Shown: positions 36,734-47,772, counted from the first letter of the stretch. The stretch: DNA of 64,000 bases from Sphingorhabdus lutea (GCF_001889025.1 NZ_CP018154.1:2346501-2410500), one strand, 5' to 3'. The notes: generated from the letters alone by a model not told the origin. Made by a program: numbers and translations.

Positions 36734-37045
36734 TTCGCATTTTTTGCGTTTAAAAAATTTCAATAAAAATATATTTGGGCCGGTTTTATCAACTGGCCCA
36801 TTTTATTTAATGAATAAATATTTCAGTAATTTACCTATATATCACCAGATATGTTAAATTATCTGCATAATGTTGTTTGTCGAATATAAAAGTATTTGGC
36901 CAATAATGATTATATTTACCCTCAATTTACCCTATGGATGAAATCCAAGGAATAAATTATATTTTGCCTGTACCGTGCGTCCCATATAACAAAATATAAT
37001 GGCAATGCCCCATTTTAAGAGCAATGCATTATTTGGATAAATAAT
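36734..37045. other. AT-rich spacer before the RND adaptor
   Basis: 312 bp without a gene on either strand. It contains the glsB terminator at its left; the rest is AT-rich and should hold the RND operon promoter, but I see no clear -35/-10 pair or palindrome. Confidence 0.5.
36776..36806 (+). terminator. Terminator of the glsB-type gene
   Basis: TGGGCCGGTT and AACTGGCCCA form a 10-pair stem with one wobble and a 5-base loop, followed by TTTTATTT. Confidence 0.82.
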
Positions 37046-38233
37046 ATGAACTTTGAAGCGAACGACATGACCCAAAACAACTATGAATCTCCCTTTGCTG
37101 ACGAAGATGTAAAACGTAAACGCAAAATGATAATTATCATTGCCATTGTGTTGGTAAGTATAATTGCCGCCGCCTTTATCGCCATAAAAATGCAAGGTGG
37201 AACGTCCGCAGATGAGGCGGAAAAGCCAGCCGATGGTCAAGGCCAGCAGGTAACAATTATCACCGCGCAAGAGGCGAATGTCGATAAAATCATCTCCGCC
37301 ACGGGAACCATTGCGGCCAAAAGGGAAATTCCAATTGGCGTTGTGGGCGAAGGCGGATTGGTCGCGCGGGTTTATGCTGATGCAGGCGATTGGGTGAAAC
37401 AGGGACAGGTTTTGGTCAGCGTGGACCGCGCCGTTCAATCCCAATCATTAAATGCCCTTCGTGCGCAATCGGAAATTTCGCGTGCCGACCTGCAATTGGC
37501 AGAAAATGAGTTAAACAGGGCCAAGCAATTGGTCGATCGCGGTTTTATTTCAAAAGCGGATATTGACCGCAAAACCGCCGCCCGCAATTCAGCAGCCGCG
37601 CGTCTTCGCGCTGCACAGGCCCAAATTGGCGAATTACAGGCCCGTAATGCACGTTTGGATATTCGCGCCCCTTCATCAGGATATATTCTGGAACGCAATG
37701 TCGAGGTCGGCCAAACGATTAGCCAAGGCGGCGCAGTAATTTTCCGCATGGCACAGGGCGGCGAGATGGAGGTTGAGGCAATGTTGGGCGAAAGCGATCT
37801 GTCCGCATTGGGCATTGGCGTGCCAGCTCAGGTCACTCCAGTGGGGACAAGCGAAGCATTTTCAGGCCGCATTTGGCAAATTTCGCCAACCATCAACCCG
37901 CAAACTCGCCAAGGGATGGCGCGGGTTGCTTTGCCATTTAACACTGCTTTGCGCCCCGGCGGCTTTGCATCGGTCAATATTCGCGCAGGGACAATTACCG
38001 CGCCTATATTGCCCGAATCGGCCATTCAAAATGATAAACAAGGGCCATTTGTTTATATTGTCGGCGCCGAAAATAAAGTGGAGCGCCGCAATATTAAAAC
38101 CGGCGCGGTTACCGCAAATGGCCTTGCCGTGACGTCGGGTTTGAATGGAAATGAAAAAATTGTCCTTCGTGCAGGCGGATTTTTAAACCCAGGCGAAAAA
38201 GTGCGCCCCGTTGCGTTAAAATCTGGAAAATAA
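37046..38233 (+). CDS. RND efflux periplasmic adaptor (membrane fusion protein)
   Basis: 395 residues: one N-terminal membrane helix (about 30-48), a lipoyl half (GVVGEGGLVARVYADAGDWVKQGQVLVSVD), a long coiled-coil hairpin (about 130-195, ELNRAKQLVDRGFISKADIDR), the second lipoyl half (APSSGYILERNVEVGQTI), beta-barrel and membrane-proximal domains. It joins the inner-membrane pump to an outer-membrane channel; no TolC homologue is in the window. ATG 37067 is a possible alternative start. The pump follows after 66 bp, which includes a small CCGCC/GGCGG hairpin at 38244-38261. Confidence 0.92.
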   Translation: MNFEANDMTQNNYESPFADEDVKRKRKMIIIIAIVLVSIIAAAFIAIKMQGGTSADEAEKPADGQGQQVTIITAQEANVDKIISATGTIAAKREIPIGVVGEGGLVARVYADAGDWVKQGQVLVSVDRAVQSQSLNALRAQSEISRADLQLAENELNRAKQLVDRGFISKADIDRKTAARNSAAARLRAAQAQIGELQARNARLDIRAPSSGYILERNVEVGQTISQGGAVIFRMAQGGEMEVEAMLGESDLSALGIGVPAQVTPVGTSEAFSGRIWQISPTINPQTRQGMARVALPFNTALRPGGFASVNIRAGTITAPILPESAIQNDKQGPFVYIVGAENKVERRNIKTGAVTANGLAVTSGLNGNEKIVLRAGGFLNPGEKVRPVALKSGK

Positions 38234-38299
38234 TCAATGAATTCCGCCTTAATATGGGCGGCAATTTAATGGGCCATAGCGGCAAAAATTATAGGTGAA

Positions 38300-41200
38300 A
38301 TGATGAACTTTCGTAATATCTCAGCATGGTCAATCCGCAATCCGGTTGTACCAATGGTATTATTTGTCGCCCTGACCATTGCCGGTATTATCAGCTTTAT
38401 GAGCATGGATGTGCAGGATAATCCCGACATTGAATTTCCCATCGTCATCGCCTCTATTGCCCAACCGGGCGCCGCGCCCACCGAAATTGAAACACAAATT
38501 ACCCAAAAATTGGAATCCGCCGTGCGCAGCATTGACGGCGTGCGCAATATTGATGCAACCGCAAGCGAAGGCAATACAACCGTCGTTGTTGAATTTGAAA
38601 TTGGCGATAATGTCGATCAAGCGGTTAATGATGTAAAAAATGCGGTTGACCAAATTCGCGGCGATTTACCCGATGGAATTTTAGAACCACAGGTTTTTAA
38701 GGCGACAACGTCAAGCGAGCCAATTGCATATTATGCAGTTCAGGCCAATGACATGACATTGGAACAATTAAGCTGGTATGTCGATGACACGGTATCGCGC
38801 CGTTTATTATCCGTTAATGGCATGTCCAGCGTGGGTCGCCGCGGCGGGGTTGACCGTGAAATTCGCGTCATTTTGGACCCTGCAAAAATGCAATCTTTGG
38901 GCGTTACGGCAAGCCAAGTAAACGCCGTTTTACGCCAAGTAAATATTAACGCCGCCGGCGGGCGCACCGAAATTGCCGGATCGCGCCAATCAGTGCGGAT
39001 TTTGGGCAATGCGGAAACTGCGTTTGAATTGTCAAATACCCAAATTTCTTTGGGCGGCGGGCGCAGCATTAAATTATCCGATGTTGCCGATGTAAAGGAT
39101 GCATTTGGCGAACAAACATCCATCGCCAAAGAAAGCGGCAAGCAAGTTGTCACTTTTTCCATGTCGCGGGCAAAGGGCGCGTCGGACGTGTCAGTTTATG
39201 ATGATGCGGTCAAACAATTGGAGGCGATGGAAAAAGAAAATCCCAATATTAAATTCATCCCCCTGTTTAACAGTGTCGCCTATACAAAGGGGCAATATAC
39301 CAGCTCTATGGCCGCGATGATTGAGGGTGCATTATTGGCCATTGTGGTTGTGTTCCTGTTCCTGCGCGATTGGCGCGCGACGATTATTTCTGCCGTGGCC
39401 ATCCCGCTTTCCGCCATACCGACATTTTGGTTCATGGATTTACTGGGCTTTACACTAAACTCGCTTTCATTATTGGCTTTGGGTCTGGTTGCGGGGGTGC
39501 TGGTCGATGATGCCATTGTGGAAATTGAAAATATTGTGCGCCATATGCGCATGGGCAAATCCGCCTATCAGGCATCAATTGATGCGGCCGATGAAATTGG
39601 CCTTGCGGTTGTGGCGACCACTTTTTCCATTGTTGCGGTGTTCCTTCCCGTGGGATTAATGCCTGGCGTGGCGGGGCAATTTTTCAAAAATTTCGGTTTA
39701 ACCGTTGTGGTTTCGGTGTTGATGAGCCTTGCCGTTGCGCGGATGATTACGCCGATGATTGCGGCATATTTCATGAAATCACATGGATTGGCCGAACATG
39801 GCGAAGGACCAATGATGGCACGTTATATGAAAATATTGCGTTGGTCATTGGGGCATCGCCGCTGGATGATGGGTATTGGGTTTTTATCGTTAATCGCAAC
39901 CGGCGCGTTGATGGTCACCCTGCCCCAACAATTTTTCCCCACGGTCAATGTGGATTTCAGCCGTGTTACCATTGAAATGGTGCCCGGCACCACATTAAAA
40001 CAGACCGAAGAAACCGCCGATAAGGTCGCGGCCATTGTTCGCGCCGAACCAGAAGTAAAGACCGCATTGGTCAGCGTGAATGAAGGCAGCGCCCGCATTT
40101 TCATTACCTTAAAAGAAGAACGTGAGCGCACCTCGCTTGAATTTGAACGGGCGGTTTCGCCAAAATTCTTAACCGTTCCGGACGCGCGCGTCAATTTCCA
40201 AGCCCAAGGCGGCGGGGGCGGCACGGGCCGCGACATGACGGTCATGTTATCGGGATCAGACCCCATTTTATTGGACAATACAGCCGCGACATTGGTCGAA
40301 CAGATGAAGGGGATTAACCTTCTTCGCACCCCGCGCGTTGCCGCCGATATGCAGCGGCCAGAATTGATTATTACCCCGCGTCTTGACCTTGCCGCGCAAT
40401 TGGGCGTAACCACCGCCGCGTTAAGCCAGACCATCAGGATCGCAACACAGGGCGATATTGACCAAAATAGCGCGAAATTCTCGCTTGCTGATCGGCAAAT
40501 TCCCATCCGCGTTATGTTGCCCGAAACATCGCGCACCGATATGGGGACGATTGAAAACCTGCCTGTGCCGACGACCTCGGGCGGCTCGGTCCCGCTTAGC
40601 CGTGTTGCAGAGATTAGCTTTGGTTCTGGCCCAACATCCATTCAACGCCGCAACCAAAATCGCCGTATCTTCATTGGTGCTGACCTTGCCCCCAATGTGG
40701 TAAAAAGCGAGGCGCAAAAGGCAATTGACGAATTACCCATCATGAAAAACCTGCCCTCTGGCGTGTCCAACGCGCCATTTGGCGATGATGAATGGCAACA
40801 AGAAATGGTCGGCAATTTTGCCGTGGCCCTATTCTCCGGTATTTTGCTTGTCTTTGCCGTGTTGGTATTATTGTATAAACGTATCATGTCGCCATTGGTA
40901 AATATGGGATCGTTATTATTAGCACCATTGGGCGGCTTATTGGCTTTGATGATTATTGGACAGCCTGTATCCATGCCGGTATTTATTGGTGTGTTGATGC
41001 TGTTCGGCATTGTGGCGAAAAACTCCATCTTGCTGGTTGATTTTGCCATTGAGGAAATGGAAAAAGGCACGCCAAAATTTGAAGCAATTATGGAGGCAGG
41101 ACATAAACGCGCGCAGCCCATTGTGATGACCACAGTGGCGATGACAGCAGGCATGGTCCCCACCGCATTATCATTGGCCGGTGATGGTGCATGGCGCGCG

Positions 41201-41446
41201 CCAATGGGCACGGTGGTGATTGGCGGGCTTATCGTTTCCACCTTGCTTACCCTGTTAATCGTCCCTGCGGGGTTCAGCCTGGCCGATGGGTTTGAAAAAC
41301 GCGCCGGACCTTGGTTGTCCAAACGTTTCTTAACGCATAAGCCAGAGGATATTGCCGCCGATGAGGCCGCACAGGCGCGGGAAAATGGCCGCGGCGCGGG
41401 TTATCGCCCCATGGACAATAACGGCGGAATTCAACCTGCGGAATAA
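38300..41446 (+). CDS. RND efflux pump permease (AcrB/MexF-like)
   Basis: 1048 residues, 12 membrane helices with two large periplasmic loops. Signs: N-terminal FRNISAWSIRNPVVPMVLF, IEFPIV (loop entry), helix 4 GLVAGVLVDDAIVEIENIVRHM with the proton-relay aspartate pair, helix 6 FLPVGLMPGVAGQFF, and the second-half signature GIVAKNSILLVDFA. Exports drugs or other amphiphiles using proton influx as a trimer with the adaptor. AGGTGAA precedes the double ATG; the second one (38303) has the better spacing. Substrate is unknown. Confidence 0.93.
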   Translation: MMNFRNISAWSIRNPVVPMVLFVALTIAGIISFMSMDVQDNPDIEFPIVIASIAQPGAAPTEIETQITQKLESAVRSIDGVRNIDATASEGNTTVVVEFEIGDNVDQAVNDVKNAVDQIRGDLPDGILEPQVFKATTSSEPIAYYAVQANDMTLEQLSWYVDDTVSRRLLSVNGMSSVGRRGGVDREIRVILDPAKMQSLGVTASQVNAVLRQVNINAAGGRTEIAGSRQSVRILGNAETAFELSNTQISLGGGRSIKLSDVADVKDAFGEQTSIAKESGKQVVTFSMSRAKGASDVSVYDDAVKQLEAMEKENPNIKFIPLFNSVAYTKGQYTSSMAAMIEGALLAIVVVFLFLRDWRATIISAVAIPLSAIPTFWFMDLLGFTLNSLSLLALGLVAGVLVDDAIVEIENIVRHMRMGKSAYQASIDAADEIGLAVVATTFSIVAVFLPVGLMPGVAGQFFKNFGLTVVVSVLMSLAVARMITPMIAAYFMKSHGLAEHGEGPMMARYMKILRWSLGHRRWMMGIGFLSLIATGALMVTLPQQFFPTVNVDFSRVTIEMVPGTTLKQTEETADKVAAIVRAEPEVKTALVSVNEGSARIFITLKEERERTSLEFERAVSPKFLTVPDARVNFQAQGGGGGTGRDMTVMLSGSDPILLDNTAATLVEQMKGINLLRTPRVAADMQRPELIITPRLDLAAQLGVTTAALSQTIRIATQGDIDQNSAKFSLADRQIPIRVMLPETSRTDMGTIENLPVPTTSGGSVPLSRVAEISFGSGPTSIQRRNQNRRIFIGADLAPNVVKSEAQKAIDELPIMKNLPSGVSNAPFGDDEWQQEMVGNFAVALFSGILLVFAVLVLLYKRIMSPLVNMGSLLLAPLGGLLALMIIGQPVSMPVFIGVLMLFGIVAKNSILLVDFAIEEMEKGTPKFEAIMEAGHKRAQPIVMTTVAMTAGMVPTALSLAGDGAWRAPMGTVVIGGLIVSTLLTLLIVPAGFSLADGFEKRAGPWLSKRFLTHKPEDIAADEAAQARENGRGAGYRPMDNNGGIQPAE

Positions 41447-41488
41447 ACATCCTTTTATTGGGCCGCGCGCTGCGCTATTGCATGTGAA

Positions 41489-42772
41489 ATGATGGCATTA
41501 AAAGCATTAACCGGCGAACAAAAGGCAAGGTTTCAGGCAAGAGACGAGGATCTTGTCTATATGCGGCGCGTGGCCGGCGCATTATTATTGGTTATGGGCG
41601 TTATATTTTTAATCGCCAATTATCTTGAGGTGAATCACCATCATGATTGGGGGTTTTTGCGCGCCTTTGCCGAGGCAGGCATGGTTGGCGGATTGGCCGA
41701 TTGGTTTGCGGTCACTGCATTATTCCGCCACCCCATGGGCATCCCCATTCCGCACACCGCCATCATTCCAAATAATAAAGAACGTATTGGCAATACATTG
41801 GCCAATTTCCTGCGTGGAAATTTTTTAACCACCAATTTGGTGGCGCGAAAATTACATGGCATGGATGTGTCATCCGCCATTGGTAAATTTCTGCAACGTC
41901 CCGCCGGCGGCGAAGGACGCATGCGTATGGGCGCGTCGCGTATCATGGGGGATATTATCGCCGCAATGGATGATGAACGCCTTGGCGCATTGGCCAAGGA
42001 TGCGTTAAGGTCGAAATTGCAAAATTTCAATATCGCCCCCCTATTGGGTCAATTATTATCCGCCATGATTGAACAGGGCCGCCACCGCCCTATCATTGAC
42101 GGCATTATCAAATGGTCGTCCAAAACATTGGATGCCAATACCGAAACAATCCATCAAATTGTCGAAGAACGCGCCAATGGCATTATGCGGTGGACCGGAT
42201 TGGACGAACGATTGGCCAATGCCATTGTTGGCGGCCTGACCAAATTATTGGCCGAGGTGGCCGACGATCCCGATCATCAATTGCGTGAAAAGGGCGAGGA
42301 AGGGCTGCGCCAATTGGCCCATGATTTGCAACATAAAAAACAGCTGCAAAAAAAGGTCGATGGGTGGAAAAAACAAATGCTGGCCAATCCCGCGATAAAC
42401 AAATGGCTTGATGCATTATGGCAGGATGGCCGTGCCGGTTTGTTACGCGCCGCCAATGATCCCGATGCCGCAATGGCGGGTAAATTGGGCGAAACATTGA
42501 CCAAATTAGGCAGCAGCCTGCAGGAAGATGGCCGATTAAAAACCCAGCTAAACCGTTTTGCCCGCCGCAGCATTGTTGGCATATCGCAAAGCTATGGCGA
42601 TAATATTGTGCAATTAGTATCCGACACCATTAAAAATTGGGACAGCGACACCATTACGCAAAGGGTTGAAAATGCGGTGGGCAAGGATCTGCAATTCATT
42701 CGTATAAACGGCACGCTGGTTGGCGGGTTGGTTGGCCTTGCCATTTATAGTTTTACACGATTGGTAAATTAA
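41489..42772 (+). CDS. DUF445 membrane protein (YjiN-like)
   Basis: 427 residues. A membrane helix near 30-46, then the DUF445 block WGFLRAFAEAGMVGGLADWFAVTALFRHPMGIPIPHTAIIPNNKERIG, a long helical middle and a C-terminal membrane helix (VGGLVGLAIYSF). The family is widespread and uncharacterised. Starts 43 bp after the RND pump, perhaps in the same transcript, and converges with the glutamate dehydrogenase gene. Confidence 0.87.
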   Translation: MMALKALTGEQKARFQARDEDLVYMRRVAGALLLVMGVIFLIANYLEVNHHHDWGFLRAFAEAGMVGGLADWFAVTALFRHPMGIPIPHTAIIPNNKERIGNTLANFLRGNFLTTNLVARKLHGMDVSSAIGKFLQRPAGGEGRMRMGASRIMGDIIAAMDDERLGALAKDALRSKLQNFNIAPLLGQLLSAMIEQGRHRPIIDGIIKWSSKTLDANTETIHQIVEERANGIMRWTGLDERLANAIVGGLTKLLAEVADDPDHQLREKGEEGLRQLAHDLQHKKQLQKKVDGWKKQMLANPAINKWLDALWQDGRAGLLRAANDPDAAMAGKLGETLTKLGSSLQEDGRLKTQLNRFARRSIVGISQSYGDNIVQLVSDTIKNWDSDTITQRVENAVGKDLQFIRINGTLVGGLVGLAIYSFTRLVN

Positions 42773-42804
42773 ATTCAGCGCCGCATTTTATAATTTATGG
42801 GCCC

Positions 42805-42836
42805 CAAGAAAAAGGCGCAGCACCATGCCGCGCCTT
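42805..42836 (-). terminator. Terminator of the glutamate dehydrogenase gene
   Basis: AAGGCGC/GCGCCTT arms with extra inner GC pairing; on the minus strand followed by TTTTCTT. About 25 bp past the stop. Confidence 0.75.
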
Positions 42837-42859
42837 AATCATTTAATCATCCGCAAATA

Positions 42860-45800
42860 TTAACGATTAAGCAATACCCGTGCCTGTCCCGCAATTTGCG
42901 CCAACATGGCAAGGCTTAACATACCGCCTTGGCGTGCCTGTGTGACAAGATGTTTAAATTGCTGAATCCGTGCAAGGTGCATATCCCCCCAACGTTCAAT
43001 AAATCCGTCCATATCGCCGCGTGAACGGTTTAAAAAATCAAGCCGCATTTGTTGTAAATCACGCGCAATCCCTGCAACCAATAATTTTTCCCACGGGTCG
43101 GAAGGCTGCATCTGCACCGCCATACGCTGTGCCCAACCAAGGCCAAGCATATCGCCAATTTTCACAAATGCCTGCGCCACATCTTCGGGGGTTAGTTCAC
43201 GGTTCAGCGCCAAATTGACAATGCCAATTGCCCCATCCACTTTTTCCAGACCCAATAATATTTGCACCAATTTTGTCGGCGCACCAGATTGCTGCAGGGA
43301 AATAATGCTTTGTTCTGCCTCTATACGCGCGTCTTGGGTCAAAATATCATCGACATTTTGTTGCAATTTAGAAATTTGCCCAGACAAAATCTCCAAAATT
43401 TCCCCAATGGGACGATGTAATAAATCGGTCCGCATTAAATCGGCCATGTGCAGGCGTGTCGCCTTGGCCAATCTAGTATAAAGCGCCAATCGCGTTTCCT
43501 CATCCACCTTTGCGGTGGTGATGTCATCAAAAATCGCGGTTAAATTAAACAATCTTTCGATGATAATATATGCCTTGGCCACCTCGGCAAGGGGTGCGCC
43601 CTCTTCCTCGGCAAGTTCAAATGGATGCAACATCCCCATACGGTTAATAATCCGATTGGCGATTTTGGTCGCGACAATTTCGGTCCGCAACCGGTGGGAT
43701 AATAACGCATCTTTATGCGCCTTTACCAGCATGGGCGGAAATGCAGCCAATAATTCGCTGTCCATTGCCGCATCATCGGCAACATCAATGCCCTCTATCG
43801 CATCTTGCAGGGCGATTTTTGATGTTGATAAAATAACCGCCAATTCAGGCCGCATCAAACCAAATCCTTCGGCGCTGCGCCGCTGCAAATCATCATTGGC
43901 GGCAATGCCCTCTACCTGACGGTCAAGGCGGCCCTCACCCTCAAATCGTTCGATTAAACGAAGATAAGACGCCATAGCCTCCGCCCCATCGGCCTGTGCA
44001 ATGGATAAAGCCAGCGCCTGCGCACGATTATCATCAAGCACCAATTCGCTGACCGCATCGGTCATATCGACCAATAATTTATTGCGCTTTGCCTCGGCCA
44101 AATCACCCGCAACCATTAAACGGTTAATCGGGATTTTGATATTCACTTCATTATCCGAACAATCAACCCCCGCGCTATTATCAATAAAGTCGGTGTTGAT
44201 ACGCCCGCCTTTTAAAGCATAGGATATGCGCGCGGCCTGGGTCACGCCCAAATTCGCGCCTTCGCCAATGATTTTCGCTTGAATATCCTCTGCATTCACC
44301 CGAATGGCATCATTGGATGGATCGCCCACCTCGACATGATTTTCGCTCCGCGCCTTAATATATGTGCCAATGCCGCCCATCCATAACAGGTCAACTGGTG
44401 CTTTTAATAATAAGGTCATTAACGCGCTTGGTTCAATTTCCTTTTCCTCAATATTTAACATATTGCGGATTTCGGGCGTTAATTTAATGCTTTTCGCGCT
44501 GCGTGGGAAAATCCCGCCACCCTTTGAAATCAGCTTTGGATCATAATCTTCCCAACTGGAACGGGGAAGGTCAAACATGCGTTTGCGTTCTTTCCACGCT
44601 GCCGCCGCATCGGGATTGGGGTCGATGAAAATATGGCGATGGTCAAATGCCGCAACCAATTTAATCGCCTTGCTTAACAACATGCCATTGCCAAACACAT
44701 CGCCCGACATGTCGCCAATGCCAATGACGCGGCTTTCATCTTTTTGCACATCCATTCCCATTTCAAGGAAATGGCGCTGCACCGAAACCCATGCACCCTT
44801 TGCCGTAATGCCCATCGCCTTATGATCATAACCATATGACCCACCGCTGGCAAAGGCATCGCCCAGCCAGAAACCACGCTCCGCCGCCAATGCATTAGCC
44901 ACGTCGGAAAATGTCGCTGTGCCTTTATCCGCCGCGACCACAAAATATGGATCGTCCGCATCATGGCGCACAATCGCATCGGGATGGACAATTTTATCAT
45001 CCACAATATTGTCGGTTAGGCTAAGCAAGCTGCGGATGAAGATACGGTAAGATTCCTTGCCCTCCTCAAACCACTTGTCACGATCATCGGCCATATTAGG
45101 CAACATTTTGGGATAAAATCCGCCCTTTGCGCCCGTTGGCACAATGACCGCATTTTTCACCCGCTGCGCCTTCATCAGGCCAAGCACCTCTGTTCTAAAA
45201 TCATCGCGCCTGTCGGACCAGCGAAGCCCGCCCCGCGCCACTGGCCCTGCACGCAAATGAATGCCCTCCACGCGCGGTGAATAAACCCATACCTCCCGCC
45301 ATGGTAGCGGCTTTGGCAAAATGGGAATTTTGCTGCTGTCAATTTTAAATGCCAAAGCCTGCTGTGCGGAGGGGGCAAAGGCATTGGTACGCAGCACAGC
45401 CAAAATCAAACTGTTGAGCAAACGGATAATCCGGTCATCGTCAATCGCGCTTACCTGTGCCAAATCTGATTGTATTTTTTTGCAAATTGCTTTGCTTTCT
45501 ACCTCCCGATCGCCTGACCAATTTGGATCATGACGCAGGGTGAATAAATGGGCCAATGCGGCGGCAATATGCGGCACTTTGTTCAATGCATCGACAAAGG
45601 TTAACAAACCATAGCTAAGCCCCGCCTGGCGCAAATAACGAAACCATGCGCGAAACCAAATAACCGCCTGTGGCTCTAATCCAGCAACGGTAATCAGCTT
45701 GTTAAAACGATCATCCTCTGCCGCGCCTTCCAACACATCGACAATGGCCTGTTCCAAAATCTCTGCCCTTGCGGCCAAATCCTGTGACGCAACTTGATTA

Positions 45801-47560
45801 GTCCCCAATAGGAAATCATGAATATAGCCAAAGCTTTTTTTCTCGCCCTCGTCATTTTGGCTGACCAATTCGGTGGGGGTTTCCTCCACCACGGAAAATC
45901 CAAAATTTTCAAGCGCGGGCACGGCATCGCTTAAATGCAATGACCCATCCAAATTATAAATTTTCAACCGCAGGCGATTTTCATCATCACCCTCGCGCAA
46001 ATAAATGCGGACATTTTTTTTGCCCTCGCGTTCCATTTGCACCATGCGCAGCAAATCTTCGGCCGATTGTTCAATACCGTGGCGGGTGCGATATTCCACC
46101 GGCACCATCGGGCCAAAGCGCGATACAATGGCCGCGGCCCGTTTCGCGTCGCTTTGTTCGGCCAAATATCCCTCAACCGCCGGTTCCCAGCCGCGAACCA
46201 TCAGGCGCAATTTCGCGTCCAGCGCATCTTCATCTACGCGGATTGAACGGTCGGGTAAATCCAACGTATATCTTAATAGGGCAAGGCCACCTTCTTCCAA
46301 CCCAATGGTCCAGCTTAATAATTTTGCCTGCGCCGCTTCGCACACCATATCCCCGATAATCCGGCGCATATTGGTGGACACATCATCGCGTTGCAACCAC
46401 ACAAAAACCGACAAATGTCGGCCCAATGGTGAACGCACCGCGATTAATTTGGGGCGCGGCCTGTCCGATAATGACATTGCACTTAATGTAATGCGCTCTA
46501 AATCCTCTGGCTTTAACGACACCAATAAATCATGCGGCAGGCTGGTCAAACTATGCGTCAATGCCTTGCCCGCATGGCCTTGCGGATCAAAGCCAAATTT
46601 GTTCAATAATTCGCTTTGCCGTTGGCGCAAAATGGGCACATCCTCTGGCACTTCGGCCAATGCCGCGCTGGTCCACAAACCCGCCGTGATGGACAGGCTT
46701 TGCACATCACCCTTTGCATTGCGGTTCGCCACCACCAATAAATCCAATAAAGCAGACCGATGGACCGTCGATGAACGGTTAGATTTTAATACCAATAAAT
46801 CGGTTTTGGGATTTTGCGCCAAATGCTTCAACGCAAGATTGACACTGGGCAATGATAAAATTGACCCGTCAATCGAATGGGCAATACCCTTTTTCGCCGA
46901 AACCTTCCCCTTATTATCAACAATTTCATGCGCCAATATGGTCATTTGGCCATCGGCAAACCAATTGATTAAGGCCGCTGCCTCACTATCGCGAATATTT
47001 TTGGCATCGGCGCGCAAAATATCCACCATATTGGGCCAATCGCCAACCGCCCCGCGCACATCGCCCAGAACCTGTTCAAGGATGATTTTCAAATTTTGCC
47101 TTTTTGCCGCGTCCACACGGTCCGCCTCTATATAAATTACCGACTCACGGCTATGCCCCTCCATCGTTTTGCCAAGGTCCGCACGCGTTCCGGCAATGGA
47201 TGATAACCGCCCATCATTATCGCGCACCAAATGCAAAACTGGATGGATTAAACGCTCTATCTCCAACCCCGCATTGCCCAATGCCGCCGACACTGAATCC
47301 ACAATGAAGGGCATGTCGTCATTTATAATGGCGATACGCAATGCCAAGCGTCCGGCATTATTGGTAAATGTTTCCACCGCAACCAAGGGCCGATTATCAT
47401 CACGAACCAGCCCCAGATTTAACGCGAATAACGCCGCTTCCTTTGCACTATTTTCATCAAATCCGTCATTCTCTCCTGGCAATGCATGGTCAAGGAATGA
47501 AGCTATTGTTTGTGAAAGAAGATCTTTATTTATATCTTGCTCGACAATTTTTTGAGACAT
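42860..47560 (-). CDS. gdhB: NAD-specific glutamate dehydrogenase, large (GDH-180) class
   Basis: Oxidatively deaminates glutamate to 2-oxoglutarate, feeding amino-acid carbon into the TCA cycle. 1566 residues, right for this class. The N-terminal 500 residues hold ACT-like regulatory domains (IAIINDDMPFIVDSVSAALG). The catalytic core spans about 700-1180, with RGGLRWSDRRDDFRTEVLGLMKAQRVKNAVIVPTGAKGGF, where the lysines fall, then GIGDMSGDVFGNGML and IGEGANLGVTQAAR in the NAD domain. The long C-terminal helical domain is complete. ATG follows AAGGGAAC. Divergent from a glutamate/dicarboxylate-type symporter. Gene symbol by analogy. Confidence 0.94.
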   Translation of the reverse strand: MSQKIVEQDINKDLLSQTIASFLDHALPGENDGFDENSAKEAALFALNLGLVRDDNRPLVAVETFTNNAGRLALRIAIINDDMPFIVDSVSAALGNAGLEIERLIHPVLHLVRDNDGRLSSIAGTRADLGKTMEGHSRESVIYIEADRVDAAKRQNLKIILEQVLGDVRGAVGDWPNMVDILRADAKNIRDSEAAALINWFADGQMTILAHEIVDNKGKVSAKKGIAHSIDGSILSLPSVNLALKHLAQNPKTDLLVLKSNRSSTVHRSALLDLLVVANRNAKGDVQSLSITAGLWTSAALAEVPEDVPILRQRQSELLNKFGFDPQGHAGKALTHSLTSLPHDLLVSLKPEDLERITLSAMSLSDRPRPKLIAVRSPLGRHLSVFVWLQRDDVSTNMRRIIGDMVCEAAQAKLLSWTIGLEEGGLALLRYTLDLPDRSIRVDEDALDAKLRLMVRGWEPAVEGYLAEQSDAKRAAAIVSRFGPMVPVEYRTRHGIEQSAEDLLRMVQMEREGKKNVRIYLREGDDENRLRLKIYNLDGSLHLSDAVPALENFGFSVVEETPTELVSQNDEGEKKSFGYIHDFLLGTNQVASQDLAARAEILEQAIVDVLEGAAEDDRFNKLITVAGLEPQAVIWFRAWFRYLRQAGLSYGLLTFVDALNKVPHIAAALAHLFTLRHDPNWSGDREVESKAICKKIQSDLAQVSAIDDDRIIRLLNSLILAVLRTNAFAPSAQQALAFKIDSSKIPILPKPLPWREVWVYSPRVEGIHLRAGPVARGGLRWSDRRDDFRTEVLGLMKAQRVKNAVIVPTGAKGGFYPKMLPNMADDRDKWFEEGKESYRIFIRSLLSLTDNIVDDKIVHPDAIVRHDADDPYFVVAADKGTATFSDVANALAAERGFWLGDAFASGGSYGYDHKAMGITAKGAWVSVQRHFLEMGMDVQKDESRVIGIGDMSGDVFGNGMLLSKAIKLVAAFDHRHIFIDPNPDAAAAWKERKRMFDLPRSSWEDYDPKLISKGGGIFPRSAKSIKLTPEIRNMLNIEEKEIEPSALMTLLLKAPVDLLWMGGIGTYIKARSENHVEVGDPSNDAIRVNAEDIQAKIIGEGANLGVTQAARISYALKGGRINTDFIDNSAGVDCSDNEVNIKIPINRLMVAGDLAEAKRNKLLVDMTDAVSELVLDDNRAQALALSIAQADGAEAMASYLRLIERFEGEGRLDRQVEGIAANDDLQRRSAEGFGLMRPELAVILSTSKIALQDAIEGIDVADDAAMDSELLAAFPPMLVKAHKDALLSHRLRTEIVATKIANRIINRMGMLHPFELAEEEGAPLAEVAKAYIIIERLFNLTAIFDDITTAKVDEETRLALYTRLAKATRLHMADLMRTDLLHRPIGEILEILSGQISKLQQNVDDILTQDARIEAEQSIISLQQSGAPTKLVQILLGLEKVDGAIGIVNLALNRELTPEDVAQAFVKIGDMLGLGWAQRMAVQMQPSDPWEKLLVAGIARDLQQMRLDFLNRSRGDMDGFIERWGDMHLARIQQFKHLVTQARQGGMLSLAMLAQIAGQARVLLNR

Positions 47561-47772
47561 ATGTTCCCTTTATTTCCGCTAGTGTAACCATCTATTTTTA
47601 ACGTGGTCTTGGCCTTCACATATGCGCCCATAAACATATTTGCGCAACATAGTTTCAATATAAAATAATATATAATAGCTTGCTTTGATATTTATGACGG
47701 CATTCTATCCTTGCCGTTTGCGCTTCTGTAGGTAAATATGATGCAGATAAAAATAATAGAGGGTGAGAAGAA

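Noticed and set aside
39823..40641. Minus-strand ORF of 272 codons opposite the RND pump
   Set aside because: Shadow of a clear AcrB-type gene; product has no recognisable domain.
46005..47135. Plus-strand ORF of 376 codons opposite the glutamate dehydrogenase gene
   Set aside because: Antisense shadow rich in Ser/Arg/Asn; the minus frame has the full enzyme.
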